Below, piece after piece: positions 1 to 5,953 of a DNA stretch of 6,085 bases (positions within the stretch are counted from its first letter, which is position 1; each line of letters begins with the position of its first letter). Source of the DNA: Acetatifactor sp. Its GTDB lineage: Bacteria; Bacillota; Clostridia; Lachnospirales; Lachnospiraceae. The notes beneath the pieces are model-generated. The model was not told the DNA's origin and ran no database searches. It worked only from the letters and a program-made list of their open reading frames with translations. The position numbers were made by a program, and so were the translations under genes. The DNA is taken from the NCBI GenBank assembly GCA_024699575.1, contig JAILPF010000443.1, positions 1 to 6,085 on the forward strand, read 5' to 3'.

Positions 1-129
1 GAAGCTGTAAGCAAATCTCTGGTCCGACGGACAGGAATCACATATAAGGCTAGGCTACGAGAGATAAGTTGGCTTAAAGCAACAAAGTCTAATAACTATC
101 ACTTTTGTAGTAGAAGGGAGTGAAATGAT
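1..129 (+). other. Leader region, possible structured RNA of unknown class
   Basis: No gene is recognisable here. The stretch shows several possible stems. ATCTCT (15-20) can pair with AGAGAT (60-65), enclosing a GTCC/GGAC hairpin with a GAC loop (23-33). GTTG (68-71) pairs with CAAC (79-82) around an AT-rich loop. ACAAAGT (82-88) can pair with ACTTTTGT (101-108) with one bulged base. Together these suggest a folded 5' leader or the 3' part of a non-coding RNA, just ahead of the ribosome binding site of the first gene. It does not match the consensus cores I know for tmRNA, RNase P RNA, SRP RNA or the common riboswitches. No convincing sigma-A promoter was found in it. Frame 1 is open across the whole stretch to a TGA at 121-123, but its translation resembles no known protein end. 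Confidence 0.25.
113..120 (+). promoter_or_regulatory. Ribosome binding site that fixes a TTG start
   Basis: GAAGGGAG lies 9 nt before the TTG at 130. The nearer ATG at 125 reads only Met-Ile-stop, and the next in-frame ATG (145) is 24 nt from the site, too far. The TTG is therefore the best start for the ATP-binding protein. Confidence 0.6.
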
Positions 130-543
130 TTGATTGAAAAGGAAATGACGGTTGATGCTTCGGTGGAAAACATTACCCGAGTGACAGAGTTTATCGATGA
201 ACAACTGGAATTACTGGAATGCTCTATGAAAGCACAGATGCAGATTGATGTGGCAATCGATGAATTGTTTGGTAATATCGCATATTATGCTTACGGGCAG
301 GGGACAGGGAAGGCTACAGTCCGGTTTTGCTTTGACGAGAGCAGTCGCAGGGCATCTATCACATTCATCGACAGCGGAGTTGCTTACAACCCACTGGAAA
401 AGGAGGACCCCGATGTGACACTTTCCGCAGAGGAGAGAGAAATTGGTGGGCTGGGGATTTTCCTTGTTAAAAAGACAATGGACGACGTGGAATATAAAAG
501 AGAGAATGAATATAATATCCTGACAATCTATAAGCAGATTTGA
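130..543 (+). CDS. RsbW-like ATP-binding protein (GHKL fold; anti-sigma factor/serine kinase family)
   Basis: This 137-residue protein has the length and motifs of the HATPase_c_2 (RsbW/SpoIIAB) family. In this family the protein binds ATP, sequesters a sigma factor or another partner, and phosphorylates a STAS-domain antagonist. The N box is DELFGN, with Glu45 and Asn49. The G1 box is FIDSGVAYNP, with Asp81, Gly83 and Asn87-Pro88. The G2 part of the ATP lid is GGLGIFLV (106-113). All key ATP-binding residues are present, so it should be active, and it is predicted to be a soluble cytoplasmic protein. The start is TTG, chosen by its ribosome binding site. It is followed after 45 nt by a degenerate relative. 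No STAS partner or sigma factor is visible in the window; one could lie upstream. The family call is strong, but the actual partner is unknown. Confidence 0.85.
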   Translation: MIEKEMTVDASVENITRVTEFIDEQLELLECSMKAQMQIDVAIDELFGNIAYYAYGQGTGKATVRFCFDESSRRASITFIDSGVAYNPLEKEDPDVTLSAEEREIGGLGIFLVKKTMDDVEYKRENEYNILTIYKQI

Positions 544-588
544 CAATTGCATACATATTGAATAAACTGTAGGGAGGAACGGGAGTTT

Positions 589-1119
589 ATGAAGTCTGAT
601 GTGATTCAAATTGATAATAAGGGAAACGGCTTTGACAATGCCATAACAGAGACCAAAAAGATTGCAGAATTCCGCGGGTTAAATCATAAGGAATCCCTCC
701 GGCTTCAAATAATGGCAGAGGAAATGCTGGGCCTTGCACGCAGTGTCACCGGAGAGATGCAAGCTTCTTTTTGGGTGGAAAGTGAAGATAAGTTTTTTGA
801 ACTGCATATGACGACCAAAACCGTAATGGACAAAGAAAAACGTTATCAGCTTCTTTCCTCCGCAACATCCCGTAAAAATGAAGCTGCCAACAGTTTCCTG
901 GGTAAATTGAGAGATGCTTTTGAGGAAGCGATGACTGCAGAAGCAGATAAGACTTTTTATGAACTCCCGGATGACGTTATGGGGGATTTTGTGACCCGTC
1001 ATATCGATGATTCGGAGTGGGACAGATATGAACGTTCCATATTGCGCAGACTGGCCGATGATATCAAGATTGCGATTAAAGGCGGGCTGGTCAGTATGAC
1101 TGTCTGTAAGAAATTTTAA
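589..1119 (+). CDS. Degenerate GHKL-fold relative of the upstream RsbW-like protein, function unknown
   Basis: This 176-residue soluble protein belongs to no family I can name, but it aligns by eye with its upstream neighbour. Residues 34-49 (KESLRLQIMAEEMLGL) match the neighbour's residues 34-49 around the N box, keeping Glu45 and Gly48 but replacing the ATP-binding Asn with Leu49. The G1 Asp and Gly correspond to Thr75 and Lys77. The last 22 residues (ADDIK near the start, TVCKKF at the end) match the neighbour's last 22 (MDDVE, TIYKQI). The glycine-rich ATP lid is missing; in its place are about 60 charged residues rich in Asp, Glu and Arg. My reading is that this is a duplicated GHKL protein that lost ATP binding and may act as a binding partner or regulator of the first. 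The start ATG has AGGGAGG at 571-577 and GGGAG at 581-585 before it. The stop codon overlaps the ribosome binding site of the next gene. Confidence 0.6.
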   Translation: MKSDVIQIDNKGNGFDNAITETKKIAEFRGLNHKESLRLQIMAEEMLGLARSVTGEMQASFWVESEDKFFELHMTTKTVMDKEKRYQLLSSATSRKNEAANSFLGKLRDAFEEAMTAEADKTFYELPDDVMGDFVTRHIDDSEWDRYERSILRRLADDIKIAIKGGLVSMTVCKKF

Positions 1120-1136
1120 GGAAGTAATGTAAGAAA

Positions 1137-2369
1137 ATGAAAATAATATTGGCATCAGCGTCTCCGAGAAGGAGAGAACTATTAAAGCAGATTGGACTTG
1201 ATTTTGAGGTCAGAGTCAGTGACGTGGAGGAAAAGGTAACCACAGACATTCCCCACCTCGTGGTGGAGGAATTGTCAGCGCAGAAGGCCGCTGCGGTCAT
1301 GAAGGAAGTGACAGATGAATCCTTAGAGGAGATCGTGGTTATCGGTGCAGATACCATTGTTGCCTGCGACGGGAAGATACTTGGCAAGCCGAAGGATGAA
1401 GGACAAGCGGTGGAGATGCTGAAGATGCTTCAAGGAAGAGCACATCAGGTCTATACCGGGGTGACGCTCCTTAGAAGGACAGGAAAATCGTCTGTTGAAA
1501 AGAAAACTTTTCACGAGGAGACGAGTGTTTTCTTTTACCCAATGTCAGAAAAGGAGATTCGGTCTTATGTTGCGACAAAAGACCCGCTGGATAAAGCCGG
1601 TGCATATGGAATACAGGGATTATGTGCTCGATATATCCGGGAGATAAAAGGAGATTACAATAATGTGGTGGGGCTTCCGGTGGGAAGACTCTTTCAAGAA
1701 TTGAAGGATTGGTTGCATCGGAAGAAAGCCGTTATTTTTGATCTGGACGGAACGCTGTTGGATACGATCCAAAGTTTGGAGTACTGTGGTAATCGTGCAC
1801 TGGAGCCCTTTGGATATGGGCCGTTTCCGGCGCAGGACTACAAATATTTTGTTGGTGACGGGGCAGCTAATCTGATAAAGAGAGCGCTGATAAAGGGCGG
1901 GGACAAAGAACTCGTTCATTTTGACGAGGCGCTGAAGCGTTACAAGGATTATTTCAGGGAAGACTGTATGTACAAAGTGGAGCCATATCCCGGTATCCCG
2001 GAGCTGATAGAACAACTGAAAAAGGAAGGAATTCAGACGGCTGTATTATCCAATAAGCCGCATGCTGAAACAGTCCGTATGATTGATGCTTTCTTTGGAA
2101 AAGACTGTTTCGATGTTGTGTTTGGACAGCGGGATGGGGTGGCAATTAAACCAAGCCCCGACGGTGTATATCAGATTTTGGAACAGCTGAAATTAAAGCC
2201 GGAACAGATATTATACATTGGTGATACTGCTACAGATATGAAGACCGGAAAAGGCGCCGGAGCGTTTACCATCGGTGCGCTGTGGGGTTTCCGGACAAGA
2301 GAAGAATTGGAAGAAAATAAGGCGGACGCTATTATAGATAATCCATTGGATTTATTGAATTATTTATAG
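1137..2369 (+). CDS. maf: Fusion protein: Maf nucleoside triphosphate pyrophosphatase + HAD-family phosphatase
   Basis: One uninterrupted frame of 410 residues joins two enzymes. Residues 1-192 form a complete Maf domain: SASPRRRELL (7-16), GADTIV with catalytic Asp72, LGKPKD (82-87), and DKAGAYGIQG (152-161). The last motif places it with the YhdE-type dTTP/UTP pyrophosphatases, which hydrolyse NTP (including modified bases) to NMP and pyrophosphate. Residues 196-410 form a HAD subclass I phosphatase of the Gph/PpaX type: FDLDGT (Asp202 nucleophile, Asp204), LSNK (Ser305), KP (Lys338) and GDTATD (Asp363, Asp367), with an alpha-helical cap at about 215-285. Both active sites look intact. Maf proteins are normally about 190-200 residues and HAD-IA enzymes about 215, so this is an end-to-end fusion with almost no linker. 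The HAD half could hydrolyse the NMP or the pyrophosphate made by Maf, but its substrate is a guess. AAGGAAG at 1118-1124 is the ribosome binding site, 12 nt from the ATG; the gene is 17 nt after its neighbour. Confidence 0.9.
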   Translation: MKIILASASPRRRELLKQIGLDFEVRVSDVEEKVTTDIPHLVVEELSAQKAAAVMKEVTDESLEEIVVIGADTIVACDGKILGKPKDEGQAVEMLKMLQGRAHQVYTGVTLLRRTGKSSVEKKTFHEETSVFFYPMSEKEIRSYVATKDPLDKAGAYGIQGLCARYIREIKGDYNNVVGLPVGRLFQELKDWLHRKKAVIFDLDGTLLDTIQSLEYCGNRALEPFGYGPFPAQDYKYFVGDGAANLIKRALIKGGDKELVHFDEALKRYKDYFREDCMYKVEPYPGIPELIEQLKKEGIQTAVLSNKPHAETVRMIDAFFGKDCFDVVFGQRDGVAIKPSPDGVYQILEQLKLKPEQILYIGDTATDMKTGKGAGAFTIGALWGFRTREELEENKADAIIDNPLDLLNYL

Positions 2370-2379
2370 ACGATACACG

Positions 2380-2414
2380 AAGGGCGTGTGAAAAATATTT
2401 TTTCACACGCCCTT
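2380..2414 (+). terminator. Rho-independent terminator between convergent genes
   Basis: A perfect 16-bp inverted repeat (2380-2395 and 2399-2414) encloses a TAT loop, with a GC-rich GGGCGTGTG core. On the plus strand it is followed by TTTATATT, which suits termination of the Maf-HAD operon. It starts 10 nt after that stop codon. It also lies 21 nt beyond the end of the convergent chemoreceptor gene and may stop that transcript too, but the T-run on the minus strand is poor. Confidence 0.88.
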
Positions 2415-2435
2415 TATATTGAATGAAAAACTGTT

Positions 2436-4208
2436 TTAGAAATTAAATTGTGCAAGCAGACCCTTTAACTCTTCTGCAAGGTTGTGGATATCTGTACTGA
2501 TACCTGAAATTCCGCTGACTGTCTGTTGAACATATGCAGTGGAGGAAGAAGTTTCCTGAGAGTTTGCTGCACAGTCGGTTGCGGAATTCGACAGGCTGTT
2601 TACAGCGTTGACAACAATCTGACAACTCTTATCCATATTTGCACTGAGTTTATCCAGCTCGGATACCTCACGGTTAATGTCTTCTACCTTTTCTACAATC
2701 AGGCGATATTTTTCACCGGTAGCAGAAACGCTTTCTGCCTGTGTTTTAACAGCTTCCTGAACAAGTACTCGCTGGTCCGATGCCTGAGATACACATTTGT
2801 TCAGTTCTTCCAACATATTGTCGATTGCGTTGACTGCATCGGCAGATTGCTCAGCCAAGCCTCTGATTTCATCTGCAACCACTGCGAAACCTCTGCCGGC
2901 TTCACCTGCTCTGGCTGCCTCGATGGAAGCATTCAGAGAGAGGAGATTGGTCTGGGAGGCAATTTCAGCAATCAGCTGGGAAGCTTCTCCAATCTTGGAA
3001 GCACTGGCAGTCATATCCTCGATGGAACTGAAAATACGTCCAAATGCGATTTCATTTTCTTCTGTCTTTTTCTGTAATTGATTTACAACTTCCATGCCAT
3101 CAGCAGTTGCTTCGCCGATAGCTTTTCCTACACTTGCAAGATGCTCAGCAGTTTCGCTGCTGGCGATAACGATATCGCCGAGGACCTTGGTCTGCTCTGA
3201 AGCATCTGAGGTTTCCATTGCCTGTGCGGAAATCTTTTCTGTGATATCATTGATGGCAATAGCGATTTCATTGGTTGAATTCTCAACGGTCTTTGATGAT
3301 TCGTTGAGGGATGAGGAAACATTATTGATACGGTCGGAAGTATCGTGAATCAGATGAAGAATTGCATTCTGATCCTTAAACAATTGTACCGAGGCCTTTG
3401 CCATTGTAGCGATTTCATCATTGCCGCCTACGGTCTGCGGTTCATATACCAGGTTCTTTTCTGCCAGCTGTACAATGTTTTCCTGAGTGATTTTAATACC
3501 TTTCAGGATGTTTCCGATAATATAGTATGCGATTAAGAAAACTGCAAGTGTAACAAGGAAAACGATGATGTATGTGGTAATCAGTGTGGTGCGGTTTGCA
3601 CGCTGAAGGACATCCATTTCATAAACAGCATACATATCGATAAAGTCCTTGATATTATTGATGTATTCCTCGCAGTTATCAAAGTGTGCAGTCTGTGCGG
3701 CAAAATCACCCTGATTAGTGGTGGGGTTGTATGTATTGTAGAATGCATCAAATTCGGAATTAAAGCTTTCCACTAATGTTGTAAAAATTCTGGTATCAGT
3801 CAGATAGCCGTCACCGTCTGTCTCCGGTGTAAAACCGTTTTTCGTTGCTAAGAACTGAAGTGTGTATGTCTGATAAGCCTTCGGGTCTTCCTGCATTAAA
3901 GAGACAGCAGTTTTCAAATGGTCTCTGGTCTGCTGCAGATTGACTTCATATCCATGGCGGTTATCCTCCGCATCCTCTTTTGAGTTTGCAGCGCGCATGT
4001 TTAATTCTGCTGCCAGTGCCTGATACATATCGCGCTCACCGTTGATGATGTTTGTGTTTGCGATATATATCACATCATATAGGGAATGTTCCATCACTTT
4101 TTCAATGGAGCGGGCAAGAAGGTTAATAGTTACGGATAAACCTACGACTAAGAGAAGCATAGGTAACATGATACAAGCAAATTTTGCTGATAACGATAGT
4201 TTCTTCAT
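2436..4208 (-). CDS. Methyl-accepting chemotaxis protein, two transmembrane segments, 44H class
   Basis: This 590-residue transmembrane chemoreceptor relays ligand binding to the CheA-CheW complex. Numbered from MKKLS, segment TM1 is about 9-31, an extracytoplasmic helical sensor domain spans 32-206, and TM2 is about 207-232. A HAMP domain follows at about 233-283, then the signalling coiled coil. The hairpin tip is the family signature around [18 protein letters not shown] (419-436) followed by [15 protein letters not shown]. There are about 22 heptads on each side of the tip, which fits the 44H class seen in Bacillus McpB-type receptors. No C-terminal CheR/CheB tether pentapeptide is present; the protein ends LLAQFNF. 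The sensor has no family I can name and looks like a four-helix bundle. The start at 4208 is preferred because AGGAAGGAG lies 9 nt upstream; the ATG at 4217 (three residues longer) touches that site. No che or flagellar genes are adjacent, so the receptor is an orphan. Confidence 0.93.
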   Translation of the reverse strand: MKKLSLSAKFACIMLPMLLLVVGLSVTINLLARSIEKVMEHSLYDVIYIANTNIINGERDMYQALAAELNMRAANSKEDAEDNRHGYEVNLQQTRDHLKTAVSLMQEDPKAYQTYTLQFLATKNGFTPETDGDGYLTDTRIFTTLVESFNSEFDAFYNTYNPTTNQGDFAAQTAHFDNCEEYINNIKDFIDMYAVYEMDVLQRANRTTLITTYIIVFLVTLAVFLIAYYIIGNILKGIKITQENIVQLAEKNLVYEPQTVGGNDEIATMAKASVQLFKDQNAILHLIHDTSDRINNVSSSLNESSKTVENSTNEIAIAINDITEKISAQAMETSDASEQTKVLGDIVIASSETAEHLASVGKAIGEATADGMEVVNQLQKKTEENEIAFGRIFSSIEDMTASASKIGEASQLIAEIASQTNLLSLNASIEAARAGEAGRGFAVVADEIRGLAEQSADAVNAIDNMLEELNKCVSQASDQRVLVQEAVKTQAESVSATGEKYRLIVEKVEDINREVSELDKLSANMDKSCQIVVNAVNSLSNSATDCAANSQETSSSTAYVQQTVSGISGISTDIHNLAEELKGLLAQFNF

Positions 4209-4217
4209 TCTGCGCAT

Positions 4218-4226
4218 CTCCTTCCT
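4218..4226 (-). promoter_or_regulatory. Ribosome binding site of the chemoreceptor gene
   Basis: AGGAAGGAG on the minus strand is 9 nt from the ATG at 4208-4206 and 0 nt from the ATG at 4217-4215. The spacing selects the inner ATG. Confidence 0.75.
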
Positions 4227-4235
4227 GATAGAATA

Positions 4236-4253
4236 TATAATAATTTTATTATA
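4236..4253. repeat. AT-only palindrome over the chemoreceptor -10 box
   Basis: TATAATAA (4236-4243) and TTATTATA (4246-4253) are perfect 8-bp inverted arms around TT. They cover the -10 box and start site of the chemoreceptor promoter. It could be an operator, but in such AT-rich DNA it may be chance. Confidence 0.35.
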
Positions 4254-4272
4254 AATAATGGCAAAGTGTCAA
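4243..4272 (-). promoter_or_regulatory. Sigma-A type promoter of the chemoreceptor gene
   Basis: On the minus strand a perfect -35 box TTGACA (4272-4267) is followed after 18 nt by TAAAAT (4248-4243), five of six matches to TATAAT. Initiation would fall near 4236, giving a leader of about 28 nt. No sigma-D (TAAA-N15-CCGATAT) motility promoter is visible, so the gene seems to use the housekeeping sigma factor. Confidence 0.7.
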
Positions 4273-4340
4273 TGAATATGTTGATTACATGGTAAAAAAA
4301 CAGACAATTTGCACATATAAAAAATATGTCAGTAAATATG
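4267..4340. repeat. Pair of imperfect 14-bp direct repeats in the divergent control region
   Basis: TGTCAATGAATATG (4267-4280) and TGTCAGTAAATATG (4327-4340) agree at 12 of 14 positions and are exactly 60 bp apart. The first covers the -35 box of the chemoreceptor promoter; the second ends 18 bp before the -35 box of the opposite promoter. The second copy also overlaps an inverted repeat, ACATAT (4313-4318) and ATATGT (4324-4329), and is followed by another AAATATG at 4341. This arrangement would suit binding of one regulator at two sites. No known operator consensus is matched. Confidence 0.35.
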
Positions 4341-4358
4341 AAATATGGCATCACAGTC

Positions 4359-4387
4359 TTGACGCAGGAGCATAATCTTACTATTAT
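4359..4387 (+). promoter_or_regulatory. Sigma-A type promoter of the acidic protein-dinB operon
   Basis: TTGACG (4359-4364), a 17-nt spacer, and TATTAT (4382-4387) each match five of six consensus bases. Initiation near 4394 would give a leader of about 40 nt before the ATG at 4435. No GAAC-N4-GTTC or Bacillus-type LexA box was seen in the control region, so SOS control is not evident. Confidence 0.7.
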
Positions 4388-4421
4388 GAGAGTATGAAAC
4401 TAATTTGTTTACTTTTGTTAT

Positions 4422-4426
4422 GGAGG
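4422..4426 (+). promoter_or_regulatory. Ribosome binding site that fixes the start of the acidic protein
   Basis: GGAGG lies 8 nt before the ATG at 4435, ideal spacing. The in-frame ATG at 4429 is only 2 nt away, and the upstream TTG at 4405 has no such site. Confidence 0.75.
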
Positions 4427-4434
4427 ATATGTGT

Positions 4435-4698
4435 ATGCACGAGTATGACAATGCCGTTTTAGAATGCTTTTTGGACAATCAGTTACAGCTGTTTCCCGAG
4501 AAAGTTGCAGAGACTTTGGAGGAAGCAGAAGAATTTTTGGAGGACTGCATGGCAGTCGTAGTGGATTCTGTTGATGAAGTGATTGAGTATTTCGAGGAGG
4601 AAGGCATCGATATGGATGGTGCCGAAGGAGAAGAAATACTGGAAGCCGATGAAGTGTTCGATATCGGCGATGGAAGATTTTTAATCGTAGAAGGTTAA
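4435..4698 (+). CDS. Small, extremely acidic protein of unknown function, coupled to dinB
   Basis: This 87-residue protein has 30 Asp or Glu but only one Lys and one Arg, a net charge near -28. It starts MHEYDNAVLECFLDN and ends GDGRFLIVEG. The middle (about 20-57) looks helical, with clusters such as ETLEEAEEFLED and EYFEEEG; the last 10 residues look like a short beta strand after a turn. There is no signal peptide, membrane segment, metal-binding Cys/His set or enzyme motif that I can recognise. It is the first gene after a good promoter, and its stop codon is 4 nt before the dinB ATG, so the two are probably translated together. A regulator or partner of DNA polymerase IV, for example a DNA mimic, is possible but is inferred only from charge and position. 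The gene itself is well supported by its promoter, ribosome binding site and tight coupling. Confidence 0.8.
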   Translation: MHEYDNAVLECFLDNQLQLFPEKVAETLEEAEEFLEDCMAVVVDSVDEVIEYFEEEGIDMDGAEGEEILEADEVFDIGDGRFLIVEG

Positions 4699-4702
4699 GA
4701 AA

Positions 4703-5953
4703 ATGGAACGGCTCATATTTCATGTGGATGTGAACAGCGCATTTCTCTCCTGGGAAGCGGTGAAACGCCTGAAGGAAGGGTTGCCTGATTTGCGAGAGAT
4801 TCCCTCCTGTATCGGAGGGGACCCGGAAAAAAGAACCAGCATCGTGCTGGCCAAATCCATTCCGGCTAAAAAATATGGGATACAGACAGGGGAAGCCCTT
4901 TCAACAGCTTTGCGCAAATGCCCGAAGCTGGAGGTGGCTCCCCCTGATTTTAGGTTGTACAGTCACAATTCCAAGGCGTTCAAGGACATCTGCAGAGAAT
5001 TTGCCCCGGTGGTTGAGGAATTTTCGATCGATGAATGTTTTCTGGATATGACGGGAACGGGACTGATTTATCCCAACCCGTTACAGACTGCGGATGAGAT
5101 TCGAACCCGGATAAAAGAGGAATTAGGCTTTACTGTGAATATAGGGATTGCCGGCAATAAACTGCTGGCTAAGATGGCAAGTGATTTTGAGAAGCCGGAT
5201 AAAATCCATACATTGTTTCAGGATGAGATAACCGCTAAGATGTGGGGGTTGTCCGTGGGAGAACTGCTGTATTGCGGGGAAGCCACTGCGGATAAGCTAA
5301 AAAGAGCAGGTATTCGTACGATAGGCGACCTTGCAAATGCAAATTTATCTTTTCTGCAACAACTTGTGGGAGAGAAGGCAGGGAAACAGCTTCATGATTC
5401 CGCCAACGGAATAGATGAGTCCCCCGTTCGGGAACATCCCGAGGAGGCGAAAGGATATAGTATTTCCACTACCCTGGAGGAAAATGTGGTTGGATTTGAA
5501 CAGGCGGAGAGAATACTGATCGGGCTGTGCGACATGGTATCCACTCATATGAGGATGGAAAAAAAGTTCGCATTCTGTATCGGTGTCAGTATCCGGTTCA
5601 CGGATTTTCGAAACAAATCCCATCAGTGTAGTCTGGAACAGGCGACGGATGTCACATCAGAAATCTATGCGGAGGCGAAAAAGCTTTTGCATGAGGTGTG
5701 GAACGGAATGACTCCCCTTCGATTAATCAGTGTTTCCCTGACAAATGTAACAAATGATGACACACAGCAGTTATCTTTGTTTACGCAGGAGAATCAGGGA
5801 AGAGAACGGGAGAAAAAGCTGGACAGGACGATGGATTCCATTCGGGAAAGGTTTGGAATCGACAGTATCAAACGAGGAACCACACTGACGGGAAACGACC
5901 GGATTGCCAGAAAATTTAAAGGAAATTATGACAACAAGAGGAAAAATCAATGA
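4703..5953 (+). CDS. dinB: DNA polymerase IV (Y-family translesion polymerase)
   Basis: This 416-residue protein is a full-length Y-family polymerase, which copies damaged DNA with low fidelity and no proofreading. The palm motif HVDVNSAFLSWE holds the metal-binding Asp9 and a steric-gate Phe14; Asn11 stands where E. coli DinB has Asp10. The second catalytic motif is SIDECFLDMT, with Asp110 and Glu111. The fingers contain the KSIPAKKYGI segment (51-60), which contacts the incoming nucleotide. Then come GIAGNKLLAKMASD, typical of the palm end, and a helix-hairpin-helix thumb. The little-finger domain follows, at about 240-350. QLSLF (356-360) is a clear sliding-clamp binding motif, and about 55 charged residues follow it. 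AGAAGG at 4689-4694 is the ribosome binding site, inside the end of the acidic gene. The stop overlaps the next start as ATGA. Confidence 0.95.
   Translation: MERLIFHVDVNSAFLSWEAVKRLKEGLPDLREIPSCIGGDPEKRTSIVLAKSIPAKKYGIQTGEALSTALRKCPKLEVAPPDFRLYSHNSKAFKDICREFAPVVEEFSIDECFLDMTGTGLIYPNPLQTADEIRTRIKEELGFTVNIGIAGNKLLAKMASDFEKPDKIHTLFQDEITAKMWGLSVGELLYCGEATADKLKRAGIRTIGDLANANLSFLQQLVGEKAGKQLHDSANGIDESPVREHPEEAKGYSISTTLEENVVGFEQAERILIGLCDMVSTHMRMEKKFAFCIGVSIRFTDFRNKSHQCSLEQATDVTSEIYAEAKKLLHEVWNGMTPLRLISVSLTNVTNDDTQQLSLFTQENQGREREKKLDRTMDSIRERFGIDSIKRGTTLTGNDRIARKFKGNYDNKRKNQ

Noticed and set aside
1..110. tmRNA, RNase P RNA, SRP RNA or c-di-GMP riboswitch
   Set aside because: No T-arm or CCA end, no RNase P conserved cores, no SRP tetraloop domain and no GEMM core motifs were found.
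1..123. Open frame 1 across the window start, as the end of an upstream protein
   Set aside because: Its 40 residues are rich in Arg, Lys and Ser without recognisable family features and do not look like a STAS-domain end; the sequence looks more like structured RNA. It cannot be excluded without upstream sequence.
540..568. Promoter TTGACA-N17-TAAACT between the first two genes
   Set aside because: The -35 is perfect, but the -10 matches only four of six and the predicted start (about 575) would fall inside the ribosome binding site. Probably chance.
1620..2015. Minus-strand open frame of 131 codons within the Maf-HAD gene
   Set aside because: It overlaps conserved catalytic motifs of the real gene and resembles no protein.
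2526..3348. Several plus-strand open frames of 84-183 codons opposite the chemoreceptor gene
   Set aside because: They are antisense shadows of a strongly conserved coding region, with unlikely compositions and no credible start sites.
4405..4434. TTG start at 4405 adding 10 residues to the acidic protein
   Set aside because: No ribosome binding site precedes it, and the true GGAGG site (4422-4426) would lie inside the coding sequence.
4218..4434. LexA (SOS) box upstream of the dinB operon
   Set aside because: Neither GAAC-N4-GTTC nor the Bacillus-type CGAAC/GTTCG pattern is present.
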